Of a DNA stretch of 40,871 bases, positions 1 through 8,071 are shown in pieces. The notes under the pieces are model-generated. The model was not told the origin of the DNA, ran no database searches, and worked only from the letters and a program-made list of their open reading frames with translations. Source of the stretch: Labilithrix sp. Lineage in GTDB: Bacteria > Myxococcota_A > Polyangia > Polyangiales > Polyangiaceae. The stretch is taken from positions 1 through 40,871 of the forward strand of contig JAQBQJ010000016.1 of the NCBI GenBank assembly GCA_028287065.1, written 5' to 3'. Position 1 is the first letter of the stretch, and each line of letters opens with the position of its first letter. Position numbers and translations under genes: made by a program.

Positions 1-278
1 ACGAGCGGGATCCCGATCGCGAACAGATCGCCGAAATCGGTGATGGCGTTGAACAGCAGCAGGAACGCCAGCACGGCCGGATGCGTGAGCCCGTAGAACA
101 CGAGCACGCCGAGGCCGACGTCGCGCACGCCGAAGAGCCGGCCCATGAGGCGCGCCGTCGGGTTGTCGTGCTGCGCGGGAAATCCGAGCAGCCGAGAGCT
201 CGGCTCGGCGGCGACGAACGGAGCGAGGCCGAGGACGACGCGGCCGATTCCCATTCCACCGATGACGTAGTCGATCAC
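1..278 (-). CDS. Partial small membrane protein, DUF4267-like
   Basis: The reading frame starts at a GTG whose first bases overlap the stop of the upstream gene (GTGA, 275-278) and stays open to the left edge, so the 3' end is missing. The visible 92 residues begin VIDYVIGGMGIGRVVLGLAP and contain a motif resembling 'NPTARLMGRLFGVRD' followed by hydrophobic stretches. That is the pattern I associate with DUF4267-type four-helix membrane proteins (family call by recall, function unknown). It is the last visible gene of a coupled three-gene minus-strand operon with the hydrolase and the HXXEE protein. The frame and the coupling are seen directly; the family name is tentative. Confidence 0.6.
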   Translation of the reverse strand, partial: MIDYVIGGMGIGRVVLGLAPFVAAEPSSRLLGFPAQHDNPTARLMGRLFGVRDVGLGVLVFYGLTHPAVLAFLLLFNAITDFGDLFAIGIPL

Positions 279-712
279 GGATGCACCTCGGCTTGCTGAG
301 CGGTTGCGGCTGCGGAGATCGAAGGCGTGCCGGAACGAGCGACGGCGGCGCGGGCGACCGCAGCCGCGAGGAGCGCGCCCACCACCGGCATGGGCAGCGA
401 CGTGACGAGCCCGGAGTCGTAATGCAGCGACCCGAGCGCGCGGATCGCGTGATGCGACTCGGCGAGGAGCGCGAGCGCGAGGCTCCCCATGACGGCGAGA
501 CGTGCGCGTCCTCCGAGCGTGTAGAGCAGCGTCATCCCGAGGGCGACGGCGAGCATGATCTGGAACACGAGGTACGTCGCATGCCGCGCCGAGAGGCCGG
601 ACAGCGGCTGGAACGCCGCGACGATCAGGCGATCGTCGTACATGCGCGTGAGCGACTCCTCGACGAGATGCGGCGCGTACACGGCGGCGCACAGGGCCAA
701 CCAGCGCGTCAT
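275..712 (-). CDS. HXXEE domain membrane protein
   Basis: A 145-residue protein that opens MTRWLALCAAVYAPHLVEES. His15 and Glu18-Glu19 form the H-x-x-E-E signature of the HXXEE family, and a second conserved-looking patch near residue 85 (ESHH) is followed by a tyrosine/proline loop. Three to four hydrophobic segments suggest an integral inner-membrane protein. The family has no established biochemical role. The start ATG overlaps the stop of the upstream hydrolase by four bases (ATGA, 709-712), and its own stop overlaps the next GTG, so translation of all three genes is probably coupled. A longer open frame extends upstream to 1768, but that part is Arg-rich and is the shadow of the hydrolase. 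Confidence 0.7.
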   Translation of the reverse strand: MTRWLALCAAVYAPHLVEESLTRMYDDRLIVAAFQPLSGLSARHATYLVFQIMLAVALGMTLLYTLGGRARLAVMGSLALALLAESHHAIRALGSLHYDSGLVTSLPMPVVGALLAAAVARAAVARSGTPSISAAATAQQAEVHP

Positions 713-1716
713 GTCCTCGTCTCCGCGGCGATCGCGCCCACGAAATCGAGGACCGCGCGCTCGAGCTGGTCGACGCCGGGATGCTCGGTCGGCATGTGGC
801 TCGCGCCCTCGAGCACCACCATGCGCTTCGGACATGCGAGCCGATCGAAGAAGCGCCGGCTCAGCGAGATCTCGGTCATCCGATCGACACCGGGATGCGT
901 GAGGAGGACCGGGCACACCTCGAAGTCCTCCGGCTCGATGTCCGGCGCGGTCTCGACGAGCGTGCGGAGGAAGCGCGCCGGTACCCAGTTCCCGCCTCCG
1001 AGCGGATCGGTCTCGCAGAGCCTCGCGAGCTCCGGCTTGTTGGAGATGCGATTCATCTTCGACATGTAACGCATGGGGAGCGGCAGCCCGTCGGTCACGC
1101 CGTGGAGCTGCTGGAGGAGCCAGAGGCCCGCGTTTCCGAGGAGCGGCGTGCGCGCGAAGCCCTGACGCACCGCCGGCTCGCGCATGTCGGCGAGCGTCGT
1201 CGCGACCACGCCGACGACGCGACGCGAGCGTGCGGCCGCGTGGTACGCGAGGAGGCCGCCCAGGCTGACACCGAAGAGAACGACGGGCCGGCCGTCGCGC
1301 GCGAGCTCGGCATCGATGAGGTCGCTGATGCAGTCGACCCACAGCGGATACACGAACTGCTCGGACGGCACGCGTGTGAGGCCGTAGCCCGGGAGATCGG
1401 GGCAGACCGTCTCGAAGCCATGCTGGCTCGCGAGCACCGCGGCGGGCGCCATCACGCGGCCGTACGCGCCGGCGCCGTGGAGGACGATCACCTTGAGCGG
1501 CGACGAAGGCACCGCGGAGCGATCGAGGTGCACGTCGAGGCCGCGCCACGACCACCACTCCTCGACCGGCGTCGTGGAGGGCGTGCAGCGCATCGCCGCC
1601 GGGAAGAACGGCTGGTAGCGACGCCACGCCTCGGAGTCGGCGTAGTGCTGCCGGGCGAGCGCGGGAGCCGCGGGAGGGAGGTTCGCGGTGGCGAGCGCGC
1701 GAGCGTCGGTGTTCAT
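709..1716 (-). CDS. Alpha/beta hydrolase
   Basis: A 335-residue alpha/beta-hydrolase-fold protein, probably a cytoplasmic esterase or lipase-like enzyme. The oxyanion region VIVLHGAGAYG lies near residues 76-86, the nucleophile elbow G-V-S-L-G-G puts the catalytic Ser at 151, and a late Asp in HPGVDRMTE and His in EGASHMPTEH complete a plausible triad. There is no signal peptide. I take the ATG at 1716; the frame is open further up, but the extra residues are Arg-rich and fall in the divergent promoter region of the kinase. It heads an operon with the HXXEE protein and a third membrane protein, each joined by 4-base start/stop overlaps. The substrate cannot be inferred. Confidence 0.85.
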   Translation of the reverse strand: MNTDARALATANLPPAAPALARQHYADSEAWRRYQPFFPAAMRCTPSTTPVEEWWSWRGLDVHLDRSAVPSSPLKVIVLHGAGAYGRVMAPAAVLASQHGFETVCPDLPGYGLTRVPSEQFVYPLWVDCISDLIDAELARDGRPVVLFGVSLGGLLAYHAAARSRRVVGVVATTLADMREPAVRQGFARTPLLGNAGLWLLQQLHGVTDGLPLPMRYMSKMNRISNKPELARLCETDPLGGGNWVPARFLRTLVETAPDIEPEDFEVCPVLLTHPGVDRMTEISLSRRFFDRLACPKRMVVLEGASHMPTEHPGVDQLERAVLDFVGAIAAETRT

Positions 1717-1872
1717 GCGGGTAGAGATGACCCGGGCGGCGAACGCGGGCACTGACACCGCACGACAACCGATTGACCTCCGGCGCCGGGCTTCCGATCT
1801 CCGCGAGCTCGCTACTTCATTTCCGGGAGGTCGTGCTCCGCAGCCCTCGGCCACGACCCTTGCCGAGACGCC

Positions 1873-1900
1873 TTCAGCAAACCCGCGATCGCGCTATATT
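1873..1900 (+). promoter_or_regulatory. Candidate sigma-70-type promoter of the kinase gene
   Basis: TTCAGC (1873-1878) and TATATT (1895-1900) are separated by 16 bases in an otherwise GC-rich divergent intergenic region. Transcription would begin close to the in-frame GTG at 1907, giving either a leaderless message or about a 30-base leader to the ATG at 1937. The -10 is a strong match and the -35 is weak. Confidence 0.4.
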
Positions 1901-1936
1901 CTGCGAGTGGCCGTTGACTCCCGCGACGAGCAGACG

Positions 1937-3439
1937 ATGGCGCGCGTGGGGCCCGTGCCTGCCGACGATCCGAAGTCCGGCGCGATTCCACGTGCCGGCG
2001 ACGTGATCGCCGAGAAGTATCGCGTCGAGCGCGTCCTCGGGATGGGCGGCATGGGCGTCGTGGTTCTCGTGACCCACATGAAGCTCGGCGAGCCCTACGC
2101 GATGAAGTGCCTGCTCCCCACCGGCGCGTCCGATGCGGAGACCGTCGAGCGATTCATGCGCGAGGCTCGCGCCGCCGTCCGTATCAAGAGCGAGCACATC
2201 GCCCGCGTGAGCGACGTGGGCCAGCTCCCGAATGGGTCGCCCTACATCCTCATGGAGTATCTGGTCGGGCGCGATCTCTCCGACCAGCTCCGCGAGCATG
2301 GCCCGCTCTCGATCCGCGATGCGGTCGAGTACGTGCTCCAGGCTTGCACCGGCATCGCCGAGGCACACGCCCTCGGGATCGTGCACCGCGACCTGAAGCC
2401 GTCGAATCTCTTCCTCACGCCGCGCCTCGACGGCGCGGCGCTCGTGAAGGTCCTCGATTTCGGCATCTCGAAGGCCATGGGAGAGGCCGGGCCGCACAAG
2501 CCTTCGCTCACGCAGACGTCCTCGGTCTTCGGCTCACCCGCGTACATGTCCCCCGAGCAGATCCGAAGCGCGAAGAACGTCGACTTCCGAACGGACATCT
2601 GGGCGCTCGGCGTGATCCTCTACGAGCTCTTGACCAATGAGCTCCCGTTCGTGGCGGAGACTGCCGGCGGGCTGCTCTCGGCGATCGCCGCCGACGAGCC
2701 CCAGCCCCTGCGCTCACGTCGGCCCGACGTGAGCGAAGCGCTCGACGCCGTCGTACGACGCTGCCTCGAGAAGAAGACGCAGCAGCGCTTTCAGACGGTC
2801 TCCGAGCTCGCCACCGCGCTCGAGCCCTTCCGCGCGGGCGACAGTCTCGTGTCGGTCGGCCGCATCCGCCGATTGTCCGGCGCGCCGACGTCGTCGAATC
2901 GACGCGTCCACCTCGCCGCGGCGCCTTCGAGCGGCCGAGTGCTCGGCGCTGCGCGTGTCGATGTCGACGCCGCGACCGACAAGGCCTGGATCACCGCCCC
3001 CCAGCACGCGAAGCCCGGTCGCCTCCTCCTGCTGCTCGTGGTGGCTGCCGTCATGGCCACGATCGCGGTGGGCGGACTGTATGCCGTCGCGCGATCGGGC
3101 CGCGTCGCACCGGTTGCGTCGGCGGAGGCCACGCCCACCGCGCGCAGCGCCGCCGAACCGCTACCGCCCCCTTCGATCGCTGCGGCGCCGGTCGTCTCGG
3201 CGGAGCCTTCCGTCCCGCCGCCCCCGAGCGAATCCGCGTCACCCACGATGACGACGACGACGAAGCCCGGCGGCGCGCGTCCCGCGCCTGCTGCGCCTCC
3301 GCGTCCGATCAATCCGCAACGACCTGCTCCCGCCGCGGCCACGGCAAGTAGCCCACCTCCGGCCCCGACCCCCATCGCCCCCGCCTCCGTCACGCCGAGC
3401 GGAGCGCCGCCCCTCGGTCCGACGGACACGAGCCACTGA
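1937..3439 (+). CDS. Membrane-anchored Hanks-type serine/threonine protein kinase
   Basis: A 500-residue kinase. The glycine loop is GMGGMG (35-40), the ATP lysine is in YAMKC (Lys57), the catalytic loop is HRDLKPSN (150-157, Asp152), DFG is at 174-176 and the activation-segment end is YMSPEQ (203-208). It therefore has all catalytic residues and is of the RD type. A single hydrophobic helix follows at about 362-385, then roughly 110 Pro/Ala/Ser/Thr-rich residues predicted outside the inner membrane. No PASTA domains are visible. An in-frame GTG at 1907 is an alternative start that would match a leaderless transcript. Downstream lie a TPR-like secreted protein after 9 bases and then lipoproteins, an arrangement suggesting that the tail senses the envelope (inference). 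Confidence 0.93.
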   Translation: MARVGPVPADDPKSGAIPRAGDVIAEKYRVERVLGMGGMGVVVLVTHMKLGEPYAMKCLLPTGASDAETVERFMREARAAVRIKSEHIARVSDVGQLPNGSPYILMEYLVGRDLSDQLREHGPLSIRDAVEYVLQACTGIAEAHALGIVHRDLKPSNLFLTPRLDGAALVKVLDFGISKAMGEAGPHKPSLTQTSSVFGSPAYMSPEQIRSAKNVDFRTDIWALGVILYELLTNELPFVAETAGGLLSAIAADEPQPLRSRRPDVSEALDAVVRRCLEKKTQQRFQTVSELATALEPFRAGDSLVSVGRIRRLSGAPTSSNRRVHLAAAPSSGRVLGAARVDVDAATDKAWITAPQHAKPGRLLLLLVVAAVMATIAVGGLYAVARSGRVAPVASAEATPTARSAAEPLPPPSIAAAPVVSAEPSVPPPPSESASPTMTTTTKPGGARPAPAAPPRPINPQRPAPAAATASSPPPAPTPIAPASVTPSGAPPLGPTDTSH

Positions 3440-3448
3440 TCATCATCC

Positions 3449-4450
3449 ATGCACCCTCACGCGGCCTGCCTGATCGCCGTTGCTGCGCTGCTCGCCACAC
3501 CGCGAGCGCTCGCGCAGGGCGGCTCGTCGTCGATCGCGGAGCAGCTCTTTCTCGAGGGCAAGGCCCTCATGCAAGAGAAGCAATACGAGCTCGCTTGCCA
3601 GAAGCTGCAGGCGAGCCACGACCTCGACAACACGGCGACCGGGACACTCCTCAACCTCGCGCTCTGTCACGAGCTCGTCAACAAGCCGGCGACCGCGTGG
3701 GCGGAGCTCCGCCAGGTGGAGGCGGAGTCGGCGGGGCGACGCGAAGATCGCGTCAAGCTGGCGCGCGAGCACGAAGCGAAGCTCTTTCCGATCCTCTCGC
3801 GCATTCGCATCTTCGTGCCACCCGACGTCCAGGTCGCAGGGCTCTCGCTGCGGCTCGACAAGGGACCGCCCATCGCCGCCGCGTCGTGGGGCATCGCGCT
3901 CCCGATCGATCCCGGAAAGCACGTGCTCGAAGCAACGGCGCCCGGAAAGCTGCCGCGCGCGATCGAGTTCGTCGTCAAGGACGTCGCCGATCGTCAAACC
4001 ATCGGTATCGAGGCCCTCGACGACGCGCCGGTCGATCCCGCCACACAGAGCGCCGCGGAGCGCGAGCACCTCGCCGCGCTGCGCGGTCGTCGCACCGTCG
4101 GCTTCACGCTCGGTGGCGTCGGGGTCGTGGCGGTCGGCGTCGGTCTCACGTTCGGCCTGATCGCGGCGAACAAGAACAAGGCGGTCGGACGCCCGTGCCC
4201 GAACGATCTCTGCCAGACCGGCGACGACCGAGCGCAGGCGGAGAGCTCGCTCTCGTCGGCCAAGACCTTCGCCTTGCTCTCGAACATCACCGTCGGCGTC
4301 GGCGCGCTCCTCGTCGCTTCGGGCGTCGTTCTCGTGCTCAGCGCTCGGCCCAGCAAGGCCCTTGCTCCATCCCCGACGGCCACGAGAGTGCGCATCCTGC
4401 CGGCGCCGATCGCCAGCGGCGGAGCGTTGCTCCTCACCGGAGAGCTCTGA
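3449..4450 (+). CDS. Secreted TPR-like protein with two C-terminal membrane helices
   Basis: A 333-residue protein with a signal peptide (1-23, cleavage near ALAQ-G) and one or two TPR-like helical pairs (about 29-75: FLEGKALMQEKQYELAC, then LNLALCHELVNKPATAW). A beta-rich middle, including DPGKHVLEATAPG, resembles PEGA-type surface modules. Two hydrophobic helices lie at about 211-233 and 272-297, flanking a short loop with two Cys. Proteins of this architecture are, to my knowledge, common in Polyangiales and are often found beside kinases. It starts 9 bases after the kinase stop, so co-transcription is likely. A role as partner or substrate of the kinase tail is inference only. Confidence 0.8.
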   Translation: MHPHAACLIAVAALLATPRALAQGGSSSIAEQLFLEGKALMQEKQYELACQKLQASHDLDNTATGTLLNLALCHELVNKPATAWAELRQVEAESAGRREDRVKLAREHEAKLFPILSRIRIFVPPDVQVAGLSLRLDKGPPIAAASWGIALPIDPGKHVLEATAPGKLPRAIEFVVKDVADRQTIGIEALDDAPVDPATQSAAEREHLAALRGRRTVGFTLGGVGVVAVGVGLTFGLIAANKNKAVGRPCPNDLCQTGDDRAQAESSLSSAKTFALLSNITVGVGALLVASGVVLVLSARPSKALAPSPTATRVRILPAPIASGGALLLTGEL

Positions 4451-4453
4451 CCC

Positions 4454-5740
4454 ATGAAGCTCGTACGCGGGTTCGTCGTCGCCACCGCGGTCCTGATGCC
4501 GCTCTTGGCATGTCAGCTCATCGTCGGAATCGACGATCACGACTTCAGCACGGTCGAGTCCGAGGGCGGGACGATCATCCAGCTTCCCGATGTCATCGAG
4601 GCCGCGAGGACCAGGTGCGCGAACGCCATCGTGCCGGTCGAGCGGTCCGAGGCCGGCGACCAGGCGGACCTCAAGCCCATCGTCTTCGCGATGCGCAACG
4701 CGAGCCTCCGCGCGAACCGCAAGAACGGAGGCGTGGCCGGCTTCGACCTCGACGGCGTCTGCACGTGCGATCCAGCGGACGACTCTCTGCACGAGGGCGG
4801 CGTGAGCTGTGTCTCTCCCGCGACGCCTGCGGGAGCGGGGAGCTGCGACGACGACGGCGGCATCGACAACGCCCTCGGCCACCTCGTCGAGACCTTCTCC
4901 TCGATTCCCGGCTTCGTGAGCCCTGACGTCAGCTTCGGCTCGGCGATCAGCTGCGGCCGACAGACCCTCCTCTACATCGTGTCGAACTACAACGGGCTGG
5001 CGAACGATCCCGATGTCGTCATCTCCGGCTTCGTGTCGCCGGGGATTCACGTGCCTCATGCCGACGGAGGCGAGGTCGACGGAGCTGCGTGCAGTGTCAA
5101 CGAGGCGCAGTTCGACGCTGGCGCCGCCTATCCGGCAAAGTTCGACGGGACGGACGTCTGGTCCTCCGCCAACGGCACGCCGCCCGCGGTCGGGACGGGT
5201 TGGGTCACGAACTTCCAGCTCGTGTTCGACGGCCGCACGAACCCCGGCGAGAGCGCGCAGCTCCTGCCGCTCTTCCTGGGGTCGCAGATCATGACCGTCG
5301 GCTCCCCGATCTTCGTCGCGCATGTCGTCCCGCTCGGCGAGAACGGAGAGGTCCTCCAGACCGATACCGCAGGAAACATCCTGGGGAACGGCGGCAAGGC
5401 GAGCTCGTTCCGCCTCGACGATGCGGTCCTCGCGGGCCGTACGAGCGCGAGCGACTTGCTGGCGGCTCTCGGCAGCACCCGGGTCGGCGGCACGACCGAC
5501 CTCTGCGCCGAGCGGGTCCCGTACTGCTTCGTCAAAAACGCGATCTGCAGTGCGGCCGACTCCATGAAGCTGCCGAGCAGCGACTTCGCAGGCCTCGAAT
5601 GCGACGCGCTCTCGATCGTCCTTCAGTTCGACGCAGTCGTCGCGAAGCTCGGCGGCAAATTGGACCTGATGCCCAGATCCGACGCCGGCTGCGGCGCGGA
5701 CTGGAAGGACGACTGCCATGGCGGCGTCGTCTGTCCGTGA
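4454..5740 (+). CDS. Lipoprotein of unknown function
   Basis: A 428-residue protein with a lipoprotein signal ending LMPLLAC-Q, giving a lipidated Cys near residue 20. Next comes the QLIVGIDDHDF stretch, a typical start of polyangial lipoproteins. The rest is Gly/Asp-rich and carries about a dozen Cys, many in pairs such as CTCDPA and the C-terminal CGADWKDDCHGGVVC, suggesting disulfides outside the inner membrane. No enzymatic motif was recognised. The ATG comes three bases after the upstream stop, so the gene is part of the kinase/TPR operon. The fold is unknown to me. Confidence 0.8.
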   Translation: MKLVRGFVVATAVLMPLLACQLIVGIDDHDFSTVESEGGTIIQLPDVIEAARTRCANAIVPVERSEAGDQADLKPIVFAMRNASLRANRKNGGVAGFDLDGVCTCDPADDSLHEGGVSCVSPATPAGAGSCDDDGGIDNALGHLVETFSSIPGFVSPDVSFGSAISCGRQTLLYIVSNYNGLANDPDVVISGFVSPGIHVPHADGGEVDGAACSVNEAQFDAGAAYPAKFDGTDVWSSANGTPPAVGTGWVTNFQLVFDGRTNPGESAQLLPLFLGSQIMTVGSPIFVAHVVPLGENGEVLQTDTAGNILGNGGKASSFRLDDAVLAGRTSASDLLAALGSTRVGGTTDLCAERVPYCFVKNAICSAADSMKLPSSDFAGLECDALSIVLQFDAVVAKLGGKLDLMPRSDAGCGADWKDDCHGGVVCP

Positions 5741-5789
5741 AGCGAGCTCCGCAACGTCTCTGCCGCGTCGCGTCTGGTAGCATCGTGAT

Positions 5790-6671
5790 GTGCAATCACG
5801 TGTGCGGTACTTGGCCTTGCCTCTCGCTGTGGCGATGCTCGGGGCCTGCTCGCTGCTGGTGACTACGTCGGACCTCGCGGACGGCACCACTCCCGGCGCC
5901 GAAGCGGCCGCGGCCGCCGACGGCGACGCCTTCGCGGACGCCTTCGCGGACGCGCCGGCGGACGCCACCGAAGAACCCGACGGCGACGGCTCGACGCTCA
6001 GCGCACGCTACGTCGCAGCCGTGCTGGCGGACGACCCGATCGCTTACTTACGCCTCGAGGAGGCAACCGGCGCCCAGTTCGCCACGAACGAGACCGCGGG
6101 CGCGCCCGGGACGTACGGCGCCAGCGTTCATTTCGGCGTCGCGGGTGCCTTTGCCGGCAGCCGCGCGATAGAGACGGATGGCACGTCGAAGGGGGCCGTG
6201 TCTCTCGGCGTCATCGCCGGCCTCGACGGTAGCAAGCCATTCACATTCGAGCTCTGGTATCGGCCGAACGCGGTCGACCAGAAGTTTCGCTTTCTCGCGA
6301 GTAAATACGAGTCTTTCGACGGCGGCCTGGAATCGTTCGGCGTCTACACGCAGTCCACCGCCGCCATGGTGGCCGAGCGCTACGTCGCCTCCGTCGATGT
6401 CTTGGGTTCCGTACCGGTCCCACAGCTGGGAGTCTTCCATTACGTCGTGGGCACGTATGACGGCTCGTTCGTCTCGCTCTTCGTCGACGGCGTCCGCGTC
6501 GTGCATCAGACGGACCTCCGGCCCTCGCCTTCCAAGAACCCCATCGTCACCTTCGGCGCGTTCAACGCGGACGGCGATTCCGTCAACGGAGCGATCGACG
6601 AGGTCGCGGTCTACGCCAAGGCGCTCACGGCCGCCCAGGTCGCGGCGCATTACACGGCGAGCGGGCGCTGA
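5790..6671 (+). CDS. LamG-like (concanavalin A-fold) lipoprotein
   Basis: A 293-residue lipoprotein beginning at a GTG, with lipobox LGAC and then an Ala/Asp-rich spacer that contains a short repeated block (DAFADAFADAPAD). From about residue 67 a LamG/ConA-like jellyroll is recognisable: AYLRLEE at its start, then FTFELWYRPN, a VVGTYDGSFVSLFVDG strand pair and the closing IDEVAVYAKALTAAQVAAHY. Such domains bind glycans or proteins on the surface. An in-frame GTG four codons later is an alternative start. It follows the preceding lipoprotein by 49 bases and probably ends the kinase-led cluster. Confidence 0.85.
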   Translation: MQSRVRYLALPLAVAMLGACSLLVTTSDLADGTTPGAEAAAAADGDAFADAFADAPADATEEPDGDGSTLSARYVAAVLADDPIAYLRLEEATGAQFATNETAGAPGTYGASVHFGVAGAFAGSRAIETDGTSKGAVSLGVIAGLDGSKPFTFELWYRPNAVDQKFRFLASKYESFDGGLESFGVYTQSTAAMVAERYVASVDVLGSVPVPQLGVFHYVVGTYDGSFVSLFVDGVRVVHQTDLRPSPSKNPIVTFGAFNADGDSVNGAIDEVAVYAKALTAAQVAAHYTASGR

Positions 6672-6921
6672 GGGCGACGTGCTCGAGGCCTGGCGTCTCG
6701 CAAGCGCTGCTGAAACGTCGGCGCGATTAGCGACGAAGCGCGATTTTTTACGGGTGACGTATGAGAGAGAGGGGCGGTGCTGCGCGTGGGCTGCGCGTCT
6801 TGAGGGGGCGGTCGCGGCGGCGCGGTGAAGGGAGGGGCGCACTTGTGCTCGCCTACGCGGTTTTGACGCTCAGCGCCGCGGGAACCCGCGGCAGGATCTC
6901 GCTTCAGCGCGCGAAGGTGAG

Positions 6922-7335
6922 TTAGCGAACGTAGTCCGCGTGCACCACGACACCGCCGGCTGCGAGTGTGACGGCCCCTTCGGCGCCGTGAAGTAGCTCG
7001 TGCCAAAGAAGCTGTCCTTCCCGATTGAAGCAGGCGACCTCCCCCCCGTACGCGACGTAGATTCGACCGCCGTCCGTAAGGACGGTGGTCGCGCCGATGG
7101 GACTCTGGACCTTCCACTCGATTTTCCCGCTGCGTTGGTGAAGGCACCAAAGTTCGTTCCCTCGGGCGGCGATGACGTTCTCTTCGTCGAGCGCGATGCG
7201 CAGGACGTCCTTGTCCTTCGTCGAGCCAATCGTCGCTTTCCACAGCAGCTTGCCGGTATCGGCAGCCGCACCGACGAGATGCGGACCGATACCGGCGACG
7301 AGTACACTTGAGGGAACGAGATCGCGATAGGCCAT
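6922..7335 (-). CDS. Short PQQ-like beta-propeller repeat protein
   Basis: A 137-residue protein with two to three PQQ-like blades (AAADTGKLLWKATIG, QRSGKIEWKVQSPIG, FNREGQLLWHELLHG), the typical G-x-x-x-W strand pattern. Full propellers have six to eight blades, so this is either a small stand-alone repeat protein or the surviving end of a larger gene. I choose the ATG at 7335 because AGGAAGAG lies just upstream of it; a TTG six codons earlier also fits. No signal peptide is seen. It stands alone on the minus strand in a region rich in gene debris, which makes truncation plausible. The frame is intact. Confidence 0.7.
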   Translation of the reverse strand: MAYRDLVPSSVLVAGIGPHLVGAAADTGKLLWKATIGSTKDKDVLRIALDEENVIAARGNELWCLHQRSGKIEWKVQSPIGATTVLTDGGRIYVAYGGEVACFNREGQLLWHELLHGAEGAVTLAAGGVVVHADYVR

Positions 7336-7760
7336 GCTCTTCCTGTAGCCCAAACTTGGGGGAGGCTTCCGGTTCCTTCGCCGGCTGCGTCACTTGCTCG
7401 GGCTCGTCGCTCAGGCGGTAGCGTTTTTCGGAGCGACGCGGCTCGCGCGGAGCTTCGGGAAACAGAAAGCTCCCAATTGCGCTATCGATAGGGCGCCTGC
7501 ACTTCTGGCCCGTGCGTGCTCGCGAGAGGTGCCAGCATCACCTTCCGCGCTCGGCGCCGCGACAGCGCGCCGGCCAGTGCCGAGCCGACCAACATGACGA
7601 CTCAAAGGACGGAAAACGGGTAGCGCGGCGAAGGTGACTCGGCCACGTCACGGCGAGTCGCACGGAGCCAGAACGTGAAGACGAGGCGGCTGCGACCGAG
7701 ACCCGCTCGATCGGAGGCCGCCTGGTCATCCCAGAGCAGGGAGTGTTCAGATACCGAGCT
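7336..7760. other. Gene-poor stretch, no supported gene
   Basis: About 425 bases between the PQQ-like gene and the recA fragment. Open frames here are short, Arg/Ala-rich and lack ribosome sites. Base composition is a little less GC-rich than the flanking genes. I see no promoter, repeat or recognisable protein remnant, and it is best regarded as decayed sequence. Confidence 0.5.
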
Positions 7761-8057
7761 TCATGCCGCCGCGTCGCGGCGACCCGGACGCACCGGCCCC
7801 GACGCGAAGATGGCCTGCCGCAGCGTGCTCTGCAGCTCCGGCGTCTGCGCGAGCGCGTCGCGCGATTTCTCGCGCCCGTTGCCGAGCTGCGTGCCGGCGA
7901 ACGAGAGGTGGTTCCCGCACTCTTGGATGAGGCCGCGTGCGAGACCGAGATCGATGAGCTCCGCGAGCACGTCGACGCCCGTGCCGTAGCGGATCTCGAA
8001 CTCCGCTCCGGTGAAAGGAGGCGCGCACTTGTTCTCACCGAGCTTCACCCTCGCCAC
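7761..8057 (-). pseudogene. recA: recA-like 3' fragment (C-terminal third only)
   Basis: The frame encodes about 98 residues that align to the end of RecA. VARVKLGENKCAPPFTGAEF corresponds to the loop typified by RVKVVKNKVAPPFREAEF, and then come IRYGTG, a LLDLG-like ELIDLGLARGLI, the AGAWYSY-like GNHLSFAG and LGNGREKSRDAL. Walker A and B and the core recombination fold are absent, so about the first 250 residues of a normal 350-residue RecA are missing. No start codon or ribosome site precedes it. The upstream boundary lies within about 15 bases of the RAYT transposase stop codon. The frame itself has no stops. It is therefore a truncated copy or paralogue and cannot act as a recombinase. 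Confidence 0.75.
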
Positions 8058-8071
8058 GCACGCATCCCACG

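Noticed and set aside
6824-6853. A 30-base match (26 of 30) to the recA fragment region at 8010-8039, encoding GEHKCAPPFT-like residues on the minus strand
   Set aside because: Similarity ends abruptly at both sides. By rough estimate a match of this quality could arise by chance between GC-rich sequences over a window this long.
7480-7595. A roughly 37-codon minus-strand frame starting at an ATG
   Set aside because: An in-frame stop lies just upstream, there is no ribosome site or conserved-looking composition, and it is too short to support.
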